DNA of 64,000 nt from Strigamia acuminata (GCA_949358305.1 OX442318.1:12134517-12198516); one strand, 5' to 3'. Counted from the stretch's first letter, positions 34,101-44,920 are shown. The notes: generated by a model from the sequence alone, not told the origin. Program-made: numbers and translations.

Positions 34101-36410
34101 GCTGAAAAGAAACCAGAAAGCGGTCAAGGATCGAAGAGGGCGATTGTACAAGCAGTGGCGAAAATTTATGACCCGTTGGGCTTCGCCTCACCATTCGCGA
34201 TCGTCGGAAAACTCATGTTTCAGGAGTTGTGGTCCAGAAAAATCGATTGGGACGTCCCCTTGCCCCCCGACATTGCCAAGCGGTGGTGTGAATGGTACGA
34301 ACAGGTGACAACATTACGAACAATCTCAGTCAAACGACCGTACAGTCCAAACTTGAGCGACAACTCTCAACAGGAAATTCATCTCTTTTGCGACGCGAGT
34401 CCGAAGGCGTACGGCGTCGTAGTTTACGTGCGCACAGAAACAAATGGAACTGTCGACGTGTCGTTGTGCATGTCCAAGTCACGCGTTGCGCCGTTGAAGC
34501 CACTTACTTTGCCAAAATTGGAACTCATGAGCGCCCTTTTGTCATCACGCGTTGCAGTGAAGTTACGAGTTTTGGAAATCAAGAAAATGCATTGTTGGAC
34601 CGACTCTTCAATTACATACTTTTGGATCCAACAGCAACAGAAGAAAACTAATCCTTTCATCGCGAATCGAGTACGGGAAATTCGTACAAACACCGACGTC
34701 GAATCTTGGCGACACTGCCCCGGCAGGGTAAATCCTGCGGATAAATTGACGAGAGGGATGGAAGCAGTGAAACTGGTTGACGATAACGAGTGGTGGCAGG
34801 GCCCCGAGTGGCTACGAAAAGGTGAAGAACATTGGCCACAAGAAATAAGCGCAGAATTAGAAACCCAACTTGAAGAGTTCGAAGAAAATTGCACGAGCGT
34901 CAACGCGACTCGATCGGCGGAAAAAATGGAGCCGATATTCGCCCTGGAAAACTACAGCAGTTGGACAAGAGTCGTAAGGATCACAGCCTGGATGCTACGC
35001 TTCATTCGAAACTCGAGAAAGAATCAATCAATTGTCGGACCGCTGAAAACTGAGGAAATCGAGGCAGCAGAAACATATTGGTTCCGCCATGCTCAGCGTT
35101 CAAGGTTCGCAGAGGAATTGGATTGCGTGCAGAGCGCTGTGAAATTAAACAGAGAATCACCGCTATCGCAAGTGGAATTAATCATCGACGAGAGGGAAGT
35201 ACTAAGAATAAATTCTCGAATTCGCGACCACATCGGATCGAAAAACTTCATTTATCCAGTCGTATTGGACGCGGACTCGCCGATGACCAAATTGATAATA
35301 AGGGACTGTCATTTACGTGCCTTGCATGGAGGACTGGGAGATACGTTGGCAGAATTTCGCTCAAGATTTTGGACCCGAAGAGCCAGAAAAACGATAAAAA
35401 GTTACGTGTCCAAATGCATAACGTGCCGTCGCGTGAACTCGAAGCTGATGACACAAGCCATCGGGCTTCTCCCTTCTGACCGCATCAATCGTGCTGCCCC
35501 CTTCCAGATAATAGGCGTGGATTTCGCGGGCCCACTTTACATGCGGAGTGGCGAGAAATGTTATATCGCATTATTCACCTGCGCGGTAGTACGAGCCGTA
35601 CATCTGGAGTTAGTTTCAGACCTGACGACAGAAAAGTTTATTCTGGCATTCAAACGTTTGATATCACGACGAGGAATTCCGAGTATCGTGTATTCGGACA
35701 ACGCAAAAACGTTTAAGCGGGCAGAAAAGGATTTGGCGCTGTTCATAAATGGATTTGCAGGCGAAGAGTTCCAGGGATTTTTATCTCACAACAAGATACA
35801 ATGGAAATTCATTGTCGAGTTGGCTCCTTGGTGGGGAGGCTTTTGGGAGCGCCTCGTCAAGACGGTCAAATTGAGTCTGAAGAAAGTTCTGGGAAGATCG
35901 TCGCTTTGTTTTGAGGGACTGACAACTGTATTGACGGAGGTCGAAGCAATAATAAACTCGCGCCCTATAACCTACGTGACGGACGATCCGACAGAGCAAG
36001 AACCGCTGTCGCCATCACATTTTTTGATCGGGACCCGAATTTCAAGTTTGCCCGACATTTACAACTCGGAGCATCTCGTCGATATTTCGAAGAGAACGGA
36101 GTTAGTTAAACGATGGAAGTTGCGCCAGAGATTTACAAATTTATTGTGGCGTCGTTGGTCCCATGAGTACCTCGTGGAGTTGAGGGAATTTCGACGAGTA
36201 CGAGCATCTAAAGAGATTTGCGTTAACGATTTAGTCCTCGTGCAGGAACAGGGTCAGCCACGCATGACGTGGAAGACGGCGAAAATTACGAAGACGTTTG
36301 ACGGTAGAGATGGGAAAATTCGATCTTGCGAGATGATGCTGCCGGGAGGGAAAACGTTAAGAAGACCGGTGCAGAGACTTTGCTCGTTGGAAGTCGCCGA
36401 CGACAATTAG
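31197..36410 (+). CDS. BEL/Pao Gag-Pol polyprotein, 1737 aa
   Basis: Encodes structural and enzymatic proteins for retrotransposition in one frame. In order: coiled-coil-like N-terminus (1-110); Gag region of the BEL/Pao type (about 125-330, FSGDPLEWDDFW motif); cysteine knuckles starting at C352 and C381 (CFKCLKKGHTSKTC); aspartic protease with DPG at D465; reverse transcriptase with D802 (SDIEKAF) and Y883-VDD, catalytic D885/D886; RNase H with D1066 (LFCDAS); integrase with an H1372-H1377, C1407-C1410 zinc site and catalytic D1442, D1501 and E1551; and a C-terminal BEL/Pao tail ending near RPVQRLCSLEV. ATG at 31197 is the first in frame, 87 nt after the LTR. All catalytic residues I checked are present and no stop or frameshift interrupts the frame, so it appears competent. 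One frame for Gag and Pol is normal in this superfamily. Confidence 0.96.
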   Translation: MAEDLNVIKSQRTVARRMTTATITKAKTILAAIPQNELELKKIKANLKAKSAELKALDGKILAALVDDDEIDQEITQCETNYNEKIIDCEVELEEALKKMNALAIAPPLAPITNNYHGTVNAPHETTMRLPKYEAIKFSGDPLEWDDFWGNFEISIDSKPNITNKSKLVYLKSYLDGEAALVLKGLPPTDENYPVAKELLIERYGRSDVILSAHMRALMKMQPVKDILDPVPLQKLYDRCESHVRGLLASKMNTEAIDATACPLILGLVPKQISLDFSRQHPDGKYKAKDLLDMIRAELIHHSKIDSFQDLHRTKDQEKSGKAEKQDTEKTFRKNNDRVPSARVLSTMIANCMFCSKTHERDGCSTTAAERKEYVVKNGRCFKCLKKGHTSKTCSYRITCKICQRNHNPLVCDGARKTVNESLTTHVATCAELSAFVPPPAAALASIFVRVVHQSKEAIVQCLLDPGSQTTFVLSSLAKDLGLQSKGTENLSVLTFGSQVSQSAKRERFELNLCNVDDKNKSLTVTAIETPWITRPIKTELQAGLRAALARNNIVINFEQYTNFDVFCLIGADNIAKILTGRLEKFEEDLVAIETIFGWALMGSSPNVTTLSTMVTRVFNVRLDDRLDDHLKQFWELEAIGIRHESIDESPTDRNTCTKRFRELVTREDGRYVVPLPWLVDASQLNNNFEVAKRRFWHLVRKFKKNPGFYQAYKKIFDDQLKNDIIEEVKVQDPEHSYFMPHRAVVREDRATTKIRIVFDASSKGKNELSLNDCLDSGPNLLPEILKLLVLFRRELVAYISDIEKAFLQLLLRLCDRNFVSFLWVPENWDGLEFLVPRIMRQKRVTFGVSSSPYSLNDTIQMHLDEMENLYPDTVKQIREKFYVDDLLDSMRAENQVLTVFYEARKLMMDAHLPLRKWHSNSPRLREIFAKEIPEDEEIIAAENGQTTVLGLIWNYETDRLQLEIGEWAEKKPESGQGSKRAIVQAVAKIYDPLGFASPFAIVGKLMFQELWSRKIDWDVPLPPDIAKRWCEWYEQVTTLRTISVKRPYSPNLSDNSQQEIHLFCDASPKAYGVVVYVRTETNGTVDVSLCMSKSRVAPLKPLTLPKLELMSALLSSRVAVKLRVLEIKKMHCWTDSSITYFWIQQQQKKTNPFIANRVREIRTNTDVESWRHCPGRVNPADKLTRGMEAVKLVDDNEWWQGPEWLRKGEEHWPQEISAELETQLEEFEENCTSVNATRSAEKMEPIFALENYSSWTRVVRITAWMLRFIRNSRKNQSIVGPLKTEEIEAAETYWFRHAQRSRFAEELDCVQSAVKLNRESPLSQVELIIDEREVLRINSRIRDHIGSKNFIYPVVLDADSPMTKLIIRDCHLRALHGGLGDTLAEFRSRFWTRRARKTIKSYVSKCITCRRVNSKLMTQAIGLLPSDRINRAAPFQIIGVDFAGPLYMRSGEKCYIALFTCAVVRAVHLELVSDLTTEKFILAFKRLISRRGIPSIVYSDNAKTFKRAEKDLALFINGFAGEEFQGFLSHNKIQWKFIVELAPWWGGFWERLVKTVKLSLKKVLGRSSLCFEGLTTVLTEVEAIINSRPITYVTDDPTEQEPLSPSHFLIGTRISSLPDIYNSEHLVDISKRTELVKRWKLRQRFTNLLWRRWSHEYLVELREFRRVRASKEICVNDLVLVQEQGQPRMTWKTAKITKTFDGRDGKIRSCEMMLPGGKTLRRPVQRLCSLEVADDN

Positions 36411-36434
36411 ATTTGTGGTTTTTTCCCCCGGCAA

Positions 36435-36834
36435 TGTAAAATCCAGATTTGGATTTAATGTTTAGTAATGATTTCAATTTATGTTTAATTTTAGTGTTTT
36501 ATTTCGAAAAGTGTTTTAAGTCTCTTTGTAATTGTTTTTATCGAATATCGAATTGTATTGGTAATGTTTTAACGACAATAGTGTTTTTTGATCGAGGGAC
36601 ACCAAGAGTGCCCTCTGGTGTGTAATCTGTAATTTTGACCGGTCCTTGTTAACCGGAAGTTAACCCCGTTTTTGGGATTGACCACCATCTTTTTTACCTG
36701 TATCATCGTGTGTCACCACGCGATTTTCCTTGTTAAAATCTTCAACGATTAAAATTAGTTAAGTTTAAAAATACGTCTCAAATTGTTGCTCGCGCGTGCT
36801 GCAATCGCAGCTAGATTATTTCGAAGTCTCGAAA
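36435..36834 (+). repeat. 3' LTR of BEL/Pao element
   Basis: Reads identical over 400 bp to the 5' LTR. Immediately upstream is a pyrimidine tract (GGTTTTTTCCCCC) rather than the purine tract expected to prime plus-strand synthesis; a purine-rich GGGAGGGAAAA lies about 75 nt further upstream at 36345-36355. Confidence 0.95.
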
Positions 36835-37303
36835 GAATCTGAGTTCATTGAAATTCGCCATTGGAAATGCTATTTCCGTTTCCAATGGCGAATCTGTGGG
36901 CATGTCATCTAGCGAGACTTTGGAACTTGTATTTTGGGTATTTCTTCTTCTTTCAATTCTTAAGAATGGTTAACCCCTGCGAACCTAACCTTACTGGTTT
37001 TTGGATAAAAAACTATATTTTTGGGACGGCCTGTCACTGTCGCGGTAAATAATGTCTCGCTAGATGTGCGTTCCTGTGGCTAATTTCTTCCATTTTGCCA
37101 TTAGAAATGTAAATAGACCTTCCTAATGGCGAATTGGTTTAATGTTTACCAATTCACCATTAGAAAGGTCCAAATACGTTCCCAATGGCGAATTGGGAGA
37201 AATTTGCCATTGGGACTGCTTTTGGACAGAATAAAGTAGAAATTTGCCATTCGTCCAAGTGGCCAGATTCGCCATTGGGCGATTCGCCGTTGGAACAGCA
37301 CCC

Positions 37304-37670
37304 TGTTCAAGTTTGCATTCATGACCATGTAAACACGTTTGCGTTTGCGTTCACTAAAATTTTATCGAAGTGAACTAGTTCATGAACTTGAATCAAAAGT
37401 TCACGTTCATTTTTCAGATTTTTTTGTGGATTGCAGATGACAAAAAAAAACACTTTTCTCTCGTAAAGCAGTCGTTTTTATTGCTTTCATGGCTGTTTTC
37501 GTTGTAAAAAGTGGTTAGAAATGAATGTTTTGATGATAAAAACGTCATCTAAACATTTAAACTAACATTTTTGCAACGTCTTCATCATCAAACATGGTGA
37601 ACGTGAACTTCGTTCAAGTTCATTCCTAAAAGTGAACAAAGTTTGAATTTTTCGTTCATCTGTAGAAGCG
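37304..37670. repeat. Flank with opposed GAACGTGAAC-type repeats
   Basis: GAACTTGAATCAAAAGTTCA at about 37384-37403 is matched in reverse by GTGAACTTCGTTCAAGTTCA near 37603-37622. With the ACAACACTG terminus at 38132-38142, this may be an outer inverted-repeat element into which the next element inserted. No gene. Confidence 0.4.
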
Positions 37671-38090
37671 AACTATACTCTTTCCACACTCAAGAGCAAC
37701 CCTGGAATCTTGGCTCCCATTGGCCGAGCCATTTCACTTGTGTAGTGATACATAAAAAAAGACCCAAAACACCAGAATTGCATTATACAGATTACAGATG
37801 TACATATACAAAGAGAAGTACAGACATTGCAATACATTTTCTGTCCTGACAAAGCAAGCAATCAACTTAACAGACATGCATTTTAAAATAAAAAGAACAT
37901 AAAACTTTATTTATAAAATGGAAATTACTTTTTATTCTAGAATAACATTAAATGTACATCATTTAAATCATTATTCTACTGAAAAAGACTAAAACTACTT
38001 TTCAGTTCAACTACGGTTCTGAGTAATCAGACTAAGCCAATGGGAGCCAAGATTCCAGGGCTCCTCTTGAGTGTAGAAAGAGTATAGTTC
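37671..38090. mobile_element. Inverted-repeat element, ACTATACTC family copy A
   Basis: Ends AACTATACTCTTTCCACACT and the reverse at 38090 form inverted repeats of roughly 55 bp, including CTTGGCTCCCATTGGC / GCCAATGGGAGCCAAG. Internal GTGATACATAAAA ... AGACCCAAAACAC is shared with the copy at 60451-60960. Non-coding MITE-like element of unknown superfamily. Confidence 0.75.
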
Positions 38091-39300
38091 ACAAACTTCG
38101 TTTATGAGCGCGAACCATTAGTTCGCGTTCAATACAACACTGAGAAATAGACTTCAGAGTCACGAATAAAACACCGAGAGTGGACAAAAATTGCTTTCTC
38201 CTTTGACAAAACCAATTCATCTTGCCACTTCAAATTCACACCTGGCTCGTAATATCCCACAAACTGAGCACCTGCAAACTAAGTAAGCCCCTACTCATAA
38301 TTAGCCCATCTCAAGCACAAATTGGACAAACACAAATTCTTTGACTTTTTTTTCTCCTTCTGCATTTTATTCCTCCCAAGAAATTCATAGAGAAAGTGAT
38401 TATACACCATTGGATTGCAAATTAGAAATCTAATGGCAGTCGAGATATCGATCCAGATTACAGTAACCGTTATGAGAGTTATTAAGAGGACACGAGATTG
38501 TGGAGGAATGAAACAGTAAACCGCTTTTTCCGCGCATTTTAAATGAAGATGTTATTGCAAGTGAATAAATTCCACCGACCGTAAAAATGTCCACATCCGC
38601 CCCATACGATCCTCGAGAATATATTGCAACAACATTCATCGATGAATCCGTTAGAAAATCCTCTTCACGCACTTACTAATGCCACAAAAAGAAATTTATG
38701 GAAATTAGAAAATTGATTTTTTTTCTCTCAAAATAACCATCTGCCTCATTTGAAAAAAATTCAATCTGATCTGACTGTTTTACACGATTAAAGAGGGCAG
38801 TTCTTTATTTACTGATTTAATCTCTGATAATTCTAATTTGTGTGTACACCCTGATATATTTCGCAGAATTAAGAACGATAGATATATTATTCAAACATAA
38901 ATAACGCATTTCACAAAATACAGTTGAAAAAATTCATTCAAATTTATTAAAATTACAACAAGTCAGATAACTTATTATTGGAATAATCGAATAGGTGACT
39001 AGTAGGCCTAAATGTAGGTTAACAAGTGTTTTATTCAAATTCTAACTATCCCCATTTTCGAACCCTGTATAGTTACTCACGTAACTTAAATACATAAATG
39101 AATATTTCGCAAAACTTATCTTGAAGAACGAATGGAGTCGGATTTAACTTCGAACACGGTGGACACAAGGTAAACGCGTGTATCGGTTACATTTACAAAA
39201 GTATAACTAAATTTTTATTCATTGTACTGAATTACAAAGGAAGGGGATTAAAACCCCTTTATTTCTCAGAATTGATCGAATGTGGGTCACAAGTAAATTT
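38091..39300. other. AT-rich stretch without a supported gene
   Basis: No recognisable feature; small frames without motifs. Confidence 0.5.
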
Positions 39301-39301
39301 A

Positions 39302-39372
39302 CACCCGTGCCGCAGTGGTTAAGTGCGCACTAGATTGGTTCCTTTTGGAAACCGTCAGTTTCCACACCATGT
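39302..39372 (+). other. tRNA-like sequence (A-box) or SINE head
   Basis: GCCGCAGTGGTTAAGTGCGCA resembles a class II tRNA D-arm/A-box (the conserved tRNA form is a TGGCCGAGTGGTTAAG type). A weak B-box-like AGTTTCCACACC follows. No acceptor stem pairs convincingly, so a working tRNA is unlikely; a tRNA-derived SINE head or decayed tRNA fits better. Confidence 0.3.
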
Positions 39373-42164
39373 GAGAGATGTTTGCGCCGCCCGGTATCTT
39401 TATACCAAAATCAAACAGAAAAATCCATAATTTAACAGCATTTTATTCGATTAGTGTACTTTTAACTTTGATGCATTTTACTAGCAAAACTTGTAATTTG
39501 GCATCAAGATACAGAGCGCAGACTACAGAACACACTATCAGCAGAAGGAAACTGAAACCACAAGAGTTCAACAGCACCTTGGAATTTGACTATCGGAAGA
39601 CTTTTATCTGTTCGCTAACAGCGCTAACGTGTGAAATGTCAACCAGACAAGACAAACTTTAAAAGTTGATGCAGTGAAGATGAAGATGACTTGCTTTCGC
39701 ATAAACTACAGTCCCAGATTTCTCTATCGCTGAAACCACAGGTGTTTTTGATTAATGGAGATCCACATTAGCGATTCACTCAACGTTTTTCACTCAAAAC
39801 AAGAGCTCTTATATCCCAAAACATAATTCATACTATAATAAATTCCCTCACTTCTTTTTACAAGACACCACTTTCACTTTGTTGTTGTGTTGCAAGTTGC
39901 TGTGGCAAAAAAGAAAAGTGCAAATAAATCAACCATTCTGTCATCTTCATGAGTCTGGCATATTAAAAGGACAACAAAGCATTAGAGAGTCATCTTGAAT
40001 GTGCACAAAAAAAATTGAGAAAAAAAAAACAATATATACAAAGACATTTTTGTAGAAACTCAAGTTTAGTTAAAAGACAGCAATAATTCTAAGTTGGACA
40101 CTGCATGATGGCAGCTTGCCATCTGCAAGACCCCAAATTTCTGGTACAGCAGGCAATTTGGGAAGAGTCTCCTAGCCCTCATTAAATGATCAGTACATGC
40201 AGAAGGTGGGAACATGCCAGAGACTGCAAAAATGCAAATTCAATATCCAACTAAAGGCGTGGTTTATTTGCCAGCAAGAGTCATGTCTCTGTACTTTTAA
40301 GAAAAATTAATGATCATCATTTTGTTTGCTCTTAATTGCTCGTAGACGGTCGCCTTTAACACTGAAATATTCACTACTGACCTTCATCTGCATTAATTCA
40401 TTTCAACTCGCCAACAAATGCTTCACACTATTAAGGCTAAATTCGAAATCAATACAAACTGCACAAACCAACACCAGGGCTGCAGAAATTAGAAGTACAC
40501 AAAAAAATTATATTAGGTGCGTCCAAAGTTTCTGTTTCCGTGGTTTCTGGTCTTTTTATTGTTGAGATAAATTGTGGATGGCAATTGACGTGTTACATTT
40601 GCATGTTTTACAGGAAGTAAAGATTTATTCTATTTTTAGTACAGGCATATGCAAATACACTTGTGACGCACCGAACAATATCACCTGTTGGAAGATTTAT
40701 AACAATAAAAATGGATTTAATGTCCGTTCATGAATTGCTTGACCCAAAAGGAAGTGACGACACAGTGGTCAAGAAAAAAATTTTCAGGTTTGCAAAACTT
40801 AATCAAAGACCCAAAAACTTTTATTAAAAAAAAAATATTACATAATAATAGCGTAGAAATTCAAAAACTTATCTCCCAACCAATTGGAAACCAGCAATTA
40901 AAGACTATGGTAGTTGCACAATAATTTGCTCATTACTATAAATCTATCATTACCATTAACAATTCATGCCTCACTGACAACAAAATCAATAACAAAAAGC
41001 CTTTTCTTTGTTTTTAAATAATAATAACAATAAACCAGCAGCTCGCCCCTAAAAAAAATCTCTATTAATTCACAACACTGATTCACATTGTTAAATGTTG
41101 TATGAACAGAGAATTGTAAGATAAAGACGATTCATTGTGCATTCAACTGAGCCCTCACTAAGTCTTTTTATAGCTACTAATGCAGCATTAAGATGCAATA
41201 TACGTTTTACTATGCTTCATAACAATGTTATGGTTAGGGAATACCGGCGAAAACGAGTGCTGGTAATTAAGAAATTAATGAATAGCTCAATTTCATCTTT
41301 TTCGCAAAAAGAATTAGCTGGAAAATACTTCATTTGCACTCTTAGCACACCTCCATAGCCTATTAGAATTCCAATTACATAACTAAAAGGAAAAAAAAAT
41401 AATGAACAAAGCTGCCACTGTCTACCAATCTCTTCACTGCCAACATGTAGAAGATGCTGATGCTGTTTTAATCCTGTATTCAATTTAATAAGATTCATTA
41501 TCTTTTTCCAGTTTATAAACCATTGCCACGCACACAGAGAGACGCCTTAATGTCTGCCACAGCTCTCTCTCTCTGTGTTGTGCAAATTAACTTTTACTAT
41601 TATCTTGCACATTGGCCACATCCTTTCAATCAATGAGTTTGCTTTTCTCAAATTACATCCTTTCATAGTGCATCATGCTAAAATGACATTTAGCACTACC
41701 CCTTTGTCCCATTCTTCCTCTTCACAAATTGGTGACAGGTATTCATCAAACCCATTATGTAATGAACTTTCTAACTTTTATTGATGGAAAAAAAGTTTGC
41801 TTTAAATGTCAGAAACTAAACTAAACTCCCAGTTGCTCGTTTTGTCAATAATTGCAAGCAAGTAAAGACCATGAAGAAATGAATTGCACTTCTCCTAATT
41901 TGCTTCGTGGAAAAGTGACTCATTCAACACACTAATCTTTTGATTGAAGGTCACGTCTACTATCACTAGAACATACGCTAAAACCACTGCAGAGCAATTA
42001 GAAAGTTGCAGACCACCATTCATTTACTATACAGAAGAAAAGTTTTATCGTATCCCATCAGTGCAAATAAAGTTACCAACTTCTACCGGCATGCCGGTAG
42101 AAAGTGAAAAAGCTGGTCTTTTGCTTTTCTAATTAAAAGAGCCCGGATGAATAATTATAATTAT
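39373..42164. other. AT-rich stretch without a supported gene
   Basis: Contains A-rich runs near 40005-40032, a hairpin GATGGCAGCTTGCCATC at about 40107-40123, and a CT microsatellite at about 41564-41575. Frames such as 39378-39662, 40711-40827 and 41137-41358 are short and motif-free. Confidence 0.5.
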
Positions 42165-42260
42165 AATTGTATTGTTTATTACTGCCTCATGGGCTCTGTC
42201 AACCCCAACAGCTTACAGGGGAGTTGACAGATGACAGGAGTATGGTATTGTGATGTGACA
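42165..42260 (-). mobile_element. Possible LINE 3' tail
   Basis: On the minus strand CCTGTAAGCTGTTGGGG, a short spacer, AATAAA and an AT-rich repeat (TATAATTATAATT) resemble the tail of the LINE end at 10.99-11.1 kb (CTGTAGGCTTTGGCTGTTGG, AATAAA, ATT repeat). No coding part is left. Confidence 0.35.
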
Positions 42261-42356
42261 ATGTGACACTTAGCCTGGCCCTTAGACAGAGTGCCCGTCT
42301 GGAGTTTCGGCCATACAAGCCGCAAACTGTGGGACAACTTACTTAAGGACCTTATA

Positions 42357-43195
42357 CCTTGTTTGCACCAGAAAGTTAGGGCTAGCCCAAAGTTTAAATC
42401 TAGTTCTGGTTCTTGATGCAAACACCATCTAGCCCAAAATTATCTAGTTTAAAAGTTTTAAAACTAGATAATTCTAATCCAGTTGTGTGAACTAGATAAT
42501 TCTAATCCAGTTGTGTGAACTAGATAACTGCCAATGTCACTTCCCACAATTCTGTGCTACGTAGCCCGGGGATCAGTGACCACGTAGTCAATTATTATGT
42601 GACTACTTGTGAAATAACCTAGGCAACTCAGTGTTAAAATTATAAACTCAACTCTTTATTAAATCACTGCTCTTTCATTAACCTTACCAAAATCAAACTG
42701 AAAGCTAACTCAAATCAAATCAAACATAAATAAGCAATCAACTAAGACTAAATGCTAATAAAATAATACACTCAAGCATGGATAACACTTGTAAATATTA
42801 ATGTTTAAGTTTGGTCACAAACTGCCATGCCATACGCTGGCTGACATATTCGCGATCCAAACACCTAGAGAGAACTGAGCTCTTAGTATTCTTACATCAA
42901 TTAGGTAAACTAGGCTTTCCCCTGTTAGAAGATAATAGAATAATCTATTGTGTCATTGCTACTAGCAAACTCTGATGACTTTAACCAAAACTGATTACTT
43001 ACGGAAGCGCGGAAAAGACAGCCGATTTAAGGCATGGCTCAGCCGCATAACAGTATATTGGCTGCATACTAGCCTATAGATATGTGGCTTTTTGCTTTTT
43101 GGTGCAAACGCTCTAGCCTGAACTTTTTAAGCCAATATCAAGCCAGAACCAGATTTAAACTTAGAGCTAGCCCAAACTTTCTGGTGCGAACAAGG
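42357..43195. mobile_element. 839-bp inverted-repeat element (CCTTGTTTGCACCAGAAAG)
   Basis: Left terminus CCTTGTTTGCACCAGAAAG and right terminus CTTTCTGGTGCGAACAAGG are inverted repeats; similarity extends about 100 bp inward (GGGCTAG, AAATCTAGTTCTGG and partners). Near the left arm a 28-bp sequence GATAATTCTAATCCAGTTGT is duplicated in tandem (about 42466-42525). No coding frame. The interior is AT-rich. Confidence 0.7.
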
Positions 43196-44920
43196 TTTTA
43201 AGAACCCAACCTTGCATTTGCACCGAGAGCAGGTTAACACACCCAATCTCTTATTCTGTTATCCTAGATACTTTCAGACACAAAATACCACTTTTGATAG
43301 ATTTTTTCACTTCTCTGGAAAACTCTGCCCATGTAAACTTAACTCTTGTCTACCCTTCTAATTTCCTTCCATTCTTACAGACACATTACTCCCCAAGACA
43401 TACCACAATAAGTATCTAGTAAATCAGACAATGAACTGATAAGAATTGCAATTCATTTCCATTGACCTCCCATTACTTTATTGATTTGTGACAACACAAG
43501 AACTAACCAAGAAATGAATGGAACTATTAGAATTATAAAAGTCACAGCATCTTTATTGTTAATCTGACTGTGTACCTGATATCATGAGATCACTTGTGAA
43601 AAGATAGCACCCACTGCACTTCAATAATTGGCAAGACCTTTTTATGAATTTGATAAGATTCATTTTTCACATCCATAAAACGAGAAAACATTAACTCACT
43701 CAGAGGTATTACTATCATAAACTGAGGGCGATCATCACTTACCACTCTCACACAAAAGAAGTGTTTGCCAAAAGCAATTTCGTCAAGCAATGAAAAGACT
43801 GGCAGAAAAGATATATCCTTTCAAAACTTATTTGAAATGCAAAAGAAAAAAAAAATCCATTTCAAAATGGCTGATAAGTCGATAAAGAAAGTTAACAAGC
43901 AGAAAACACACTTCTAAGTGGTGACTGTTTATCAATTGTGGCATGATAAATGGGACACAGTTTCACACATGAAGTCACAATCAATTGTGCAAATGCACAT
44001 CAAAACAATACACACTGGATATGTCTGGTGCAGCCAAATATTGCCACAAATAACCAATTGGGTCCAACCCAGACAGAGGATTACTGAAGCTGTCATTTCA
44101 CAACAAGGATTTATCTTAATTACTAACCTCAATTTGTTCTTTCAGGAAAACATATAAAAAATAAAATTAAATACCATAATATAACAATATTTATATTATT
44201 ACCAGTTACTATTTTTTGGCCATGACTGTTTAGTTTATTTCAAGTATGATGTAACCAGTAAATCCAGAAGTGGGCTCTGACTTTAATTCAGCATTTTATT
44301 GGCCATAATATGAATTGTGGTTTAAAATTTAGAGCCCAGACATAAACGTTTAAAGACGATGGGAGTGGGGGGGGGAGATAGAATAAAGTAGTTGTTCGTT
44401 TATGTAGCTGATAAAAACTTATGAAAAATTCACTAAAAATTTGCTGAACTGGACAATCTTTCTCTAAATACGAAAAGCTCTCTTGGGCATAGATCCAATT
44501 CGGAGGGTTTGCAAGCAGGCTTTTTGAAAATGCCTTTTCCTCCCGTATTACAAGTGTGAAGGAAAGGAAACCTCTTCCTCTCATTGACATTCTGCTGTCG
44601 TAAGCTGCGAAAATGTGCTGTCGATTGTGCGACATGTCAAAGCAAAACAATTTTTACAACTGGCTGCCCACCAACAACTGCGCCCAATTCCAAGACCAAC
44701 TATCTGTATAATTTCTACCTTTGCGGGCTTTGCCTCTACGCCGTATTGCGCACACCATTTTTATTTGTTTGTTTCTAAAAAGAATATGCTAGATTGTTGT
44801 TTTGGCTGCGGAATAGACTAACGAGTGAAGTGTGTGGTGCCGAAACGTTGGGAATAAGCTTACTTAAAAGTTATGTTGGCTATCGCTGTGTACTCATCTA
44901 AGTTTTCGCTAGTTATCCGC
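43196..44920. other. AT-rich stretch without a supported gene
   Basis: No supported gene; a G-run lies at about 44366-44375. Frames near 44288-44821 are short and conflict in phase. Confidence 0.5.

Larger units (their letters stand above)
30710..36834 (+). mobile_element. Complete, recently inserted BEL/Pao LTR retrotransposon
   Basis: 6125 bp: two 400-bp LTRs that read identical base for base, a primer-binding site one base after the 5' LTR, and one uninterrupted 1737-codon Gag-Pol frame. GAATC is duplicated at 30705-30709 and 36835-36839, a 5-bp target duplication as expected for this superfamily. Identical LTRs indicate little time since insertion, and the element has every structural part needed for mobility. 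It carries no env-like frame. Whether it is transcribed cannot be seen. Confidence 0.95.
30546..37303. mobile_element. Foldback element of GCCATTGGAAA repeats, split by BEL/Pao
   Basis: The left end GGGTACCCGTTCTAATGGCG and right end CGCCGTTGGAACAGCACCC are imperfect inverted repeats. Between them, many short inverted copies of TTCGCCATTGGAAA / TTTCCAATGGCGAA alternate (30580-30705, then 36850-36895 and 37085-37300), so the single strand could fold into multiple hairpins. The BEL/Pao insertion occupies 30710-36834; removing it and one duplicated GAATC leaves about 630 bp. No coding capacity, class unassigned. Confidence 0.65.

Noticed and set aside
31197-36410. Endogenous retrovirus with envelope
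   Set aside because: No env-like frame follows pol; domain order and the single frame fit a BEL/Pao retrotransposon.
31091-36477. Antisense and alternative-frame ORFs within the BEL/Pao element
   Set aside because: Shadow frames of the Gag-Pol gene, with no motif of their own.
40711-40827. 38-codon ATG frame beginning MDLMSVHELLDPKG
   Set aside because: Short, no family recognised, no splice partner clearly visible; too weak to annotate.
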